Source: JANQTF01 sp036835375 (GTDB lineage Bacteria; Bacteroidota; Bacteroidia; J057). Taken from it: DNA of 17,253 bases. The stretch is taken from contig DAITMB010000109.1 of NCBI GenBank assembly GCA_036835375.1, forward strand, positions 1-17,253, written 5' to 3'. Shown here in pieces: positions 16,403 through 17,253 of the stretch. The first letter of the stretch is position 1. Every line of letters begins with the position of its first letter. The notes beneath the pieces are model-generated. The model made no database searches. It was given only the letters and a program-made list of their open reading frames with translations, and was not told where the DNA came from. The position numbers and the translations under genes are program-made.

Positions 16403-17044
16403 TCACTCATTGCTTTCACGCTCTTTCGCATCCTTGATTTCTTGGGCCAAGTGGTCCGTGAAAAGGATTCCGTGGAGGTGATCGATTTCGTGCTGAAAAA
16501 TGACTGCCGTAAATTCTTCTACCATTTCGACGTGGTGACTTCCGTCCATGCGATCGTACTCCAGCAAGATGGCATAGGCGCGATTTTGTGTGACACCTCG
16601 CCGCTCAGGAATGGAGAGACAACCTTCAGGGCAGGGCTGCTTGAGGTCGGTGTATTGCCGAATGACAGGGTTGAGATAGACCTCAAATGGAAAGCCTTCC
16701 TTGTCGAATCGTTGGACCCAAATGATATTTTTGAGCACACCCACTTGAGGAGCCGCAATTCCTACTCCTAGCGACATGCTATCTCGAACGGTGGCGTAAA
16801 GGCGCTGCACAAATCGCTCCAGGACCTGATCCTTGGGATCGGGCCGCACGGCCTCGCTGCTAGTGCGAAGCAGCAAAGAATCGTCTCTTCGCGTGATGAG
16901 ATACACGCGCATGGGGGTCTCCTCCCCGGCATCCATGATTATCGACTGCTCTCCCTGAGAGAAGGAAGTAGTAGCTGATCTTGTCCGCAAACTCGTACAG
17001 CTTGCCATGACAGCCAGGAATACAAGAAAGAAGGGTGCACGCAT
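16403..17044 (-). CDS. def: Peptide deformylase with an N-terminal lipoprotein-type signal peptide
   Basis: 213 residues. All three deformylase motifs are present: GVGIAAPQ (93-100), EGCLS (140-144, metal ligand C142) and QHEIDHL (184-190, ligands H185 and H189, catalytic E186), so the enzyme should be active in removing formyl from N-terminal methionine. The surprise is the N-terminus: MRAPFFLVFLAVMASCTS has a positively charged start, a hydrophobic core and a lipobox-like MASC (C16), followed by a Ser/Thr-rich linker to residue 44. An internal ATG at 16912 (M45, MRVYLITRRDDSLLL) would give a normal-sized cytosolic enzyme of 169 residues. I favour the long form because its leader has real signal-peptide design and no stop breaks it. 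The repeat array ends 11 bp upstream of this start and would form its leader or promoter. A second, housekeeping def elsewhere in the genome would be expected. Confidence 0.88.
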   Translation of the reverse strand: MRAPFFLVFLAVMASCTSLRTRSATTSFSQGEQSIIMDAGEETPMRVYLITRRDDSLLLRTSSEAVRPDPKDQVLERFVQRLYATVRDSMSLGVGIAAPQVGVLKNIIWVQRFDKEGFPFEVYLNPVIRQYTDLKQPCPEGCLSIPERRGVTQNRAYAILLEYDRMDGSHHVEMVEEFTAVIFQHEIDHLHGILFTDHLAQEIKDAKERESNE

Positions 17045-17055
17045 GGGGGTTGGGG

Positions 17056-17228
17056 AGTTGGGGAGTTGGAGAGTTGGGAGTTGGAGAGTTGGGAGTTGGG
17101 AGTTGGGAGTTGGGGAGTTGAGAGTTGGAGAGTTGGGAGTTGGAGAGTTGGGAGTTGGAGAGTTGGGAGTTGGGGAGTTGGGGAGTTGGGAGTTGGAGAG
17201 TTGGGAGTTGAGGAGTTGGGAGTTGAGG
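17056..17228. repeat. Tandem heptamer/octamer array (AGTTGGG / AGTTGGAG), 23 units
   Basis: 173 bp made of 23 uninterrupted units beginning AGTTG, eleven of 7 bp and twelve of 8 bp (AGTTGGG, AGTTGGAG, AGTTGGGG, AGTTGAGG and one AGTTGAG). A higher-order 15-mer, AGTTGGAGAGTTGGG, appears six times, which suggests growth by slipped replication or unequal exchange. The plus strand carries G-runs spaced by AGTT; 17091-17115 and 17165-17190 each fit the G-quadruplex pattern of four runs of at least three G. The array ends 11 bp before the deformylase start codon, so the minus-strand transcript leader would be C/T/A-rich. The plus-strand frame through it (GELGVGELGSWEL) is a product of the repeat, not a gene. 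It is reminiscent of the heptanucleotide STRR repeats of cyanobacteria, by analogy only. Confidence 0.95.
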
Positions 17229-17253
17229 ATTGATGGTTCTTTTTGAGGCGTTT

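Noticed and set aside
17056..17228. CRISPR array
   Set aside because: The units are 7-8 bp and contiguous, with no unique spacers and no cas genes, so it is a tandem repeat.
17007..17246. Plus-strand open frame with a GSWELGVGEL-type repeat protein
   Set aside because: The residues only reflect the 7/8-bp DNA repeat. The frame overlaps the deformylase start and resembles no known domain. Spurious proteins of this type arise whenever such repeats are translated.

Overview
The window looks like chromosomal DNA from a member of the Bacteroidota, possibly a Saprospiria- or Cytophagia-like lineage. This rests on the style of the protein families (secreted COG1228 amidohydrolases, an M61 glycyl-aminopeptidase-like protease, a large SNF2 helicase, a tandem universal stress protein), on the near absence of convincing Shine-Dalgarno sequences, and on a G+C content that looks close to half by eye. 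No rRNA, tRNA, CRISPR, insertion sequence, integrase or phage gene is visible. It reads as a housekeeping/accessory stretch, not a mobile island.

Layout: (1) 1-1038, minus strand: the N-terminal part of a Wzx-type polysaccharide flippase that runs off the left edge. (2) 1110-5685, minus strand: three exported amidohydrolase-superfamily proteins in a row with 67-87 bp gaps, plausibly one operon that may continue into the flippase. Only the middle protein keeps the recognisable metal-binding residues; its two neighbours have lost the HxH motif, and the first one transcribed carries an extra C-terminal beta-rich domain. (3) 5963-10096, plus strand: a 1377-residue SNF2-family ATPase with a long helical N-terminus, divergent from the amidohydrolases. 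(4) 10266-10838, minus strand: a membrane-anchored DUF218 (SanA/YdcF-like) protein followed by a strong perfect-stem terminator. (5) 10966-12777, plus strand: a secreted M61 metalloprotease with a PDZ domain. Its intergenic space with the DUF218 gene holds two palindromic TTGCGCAA sites. (6) 12790-15066, minus strand: a patatin-like lipase fused to a roughly seven-helix membrane domain. (7) 15380-16258, plus strand: a tandem-domain universal stress protein. (8) 16403-17044, minus strand: a peptide deformylase with an apparent lipoprotein signal peptide. (9) 17056-17228: an array of 23 heptamer/octamer repeats ending 11 bp upstream of the deformylase start codon, with G-quadruplex potential.

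How they fit together: most products are exported or membrane proteins (flippase, three amidohydrolases, DUF218 protein, M61 protease, patatin, deformylase), so the region is dominated by envelope and periplasmic functions. The SNF2 ATPase and the stress protein are the clear cytoplasmic ones. I see no obvious multi-gene defence or biosynthetic system. The most unusual items are the one-active-plus-two-degenerate amidohydrolase trio, the apparently exported deformylase and the repeat array beside it.
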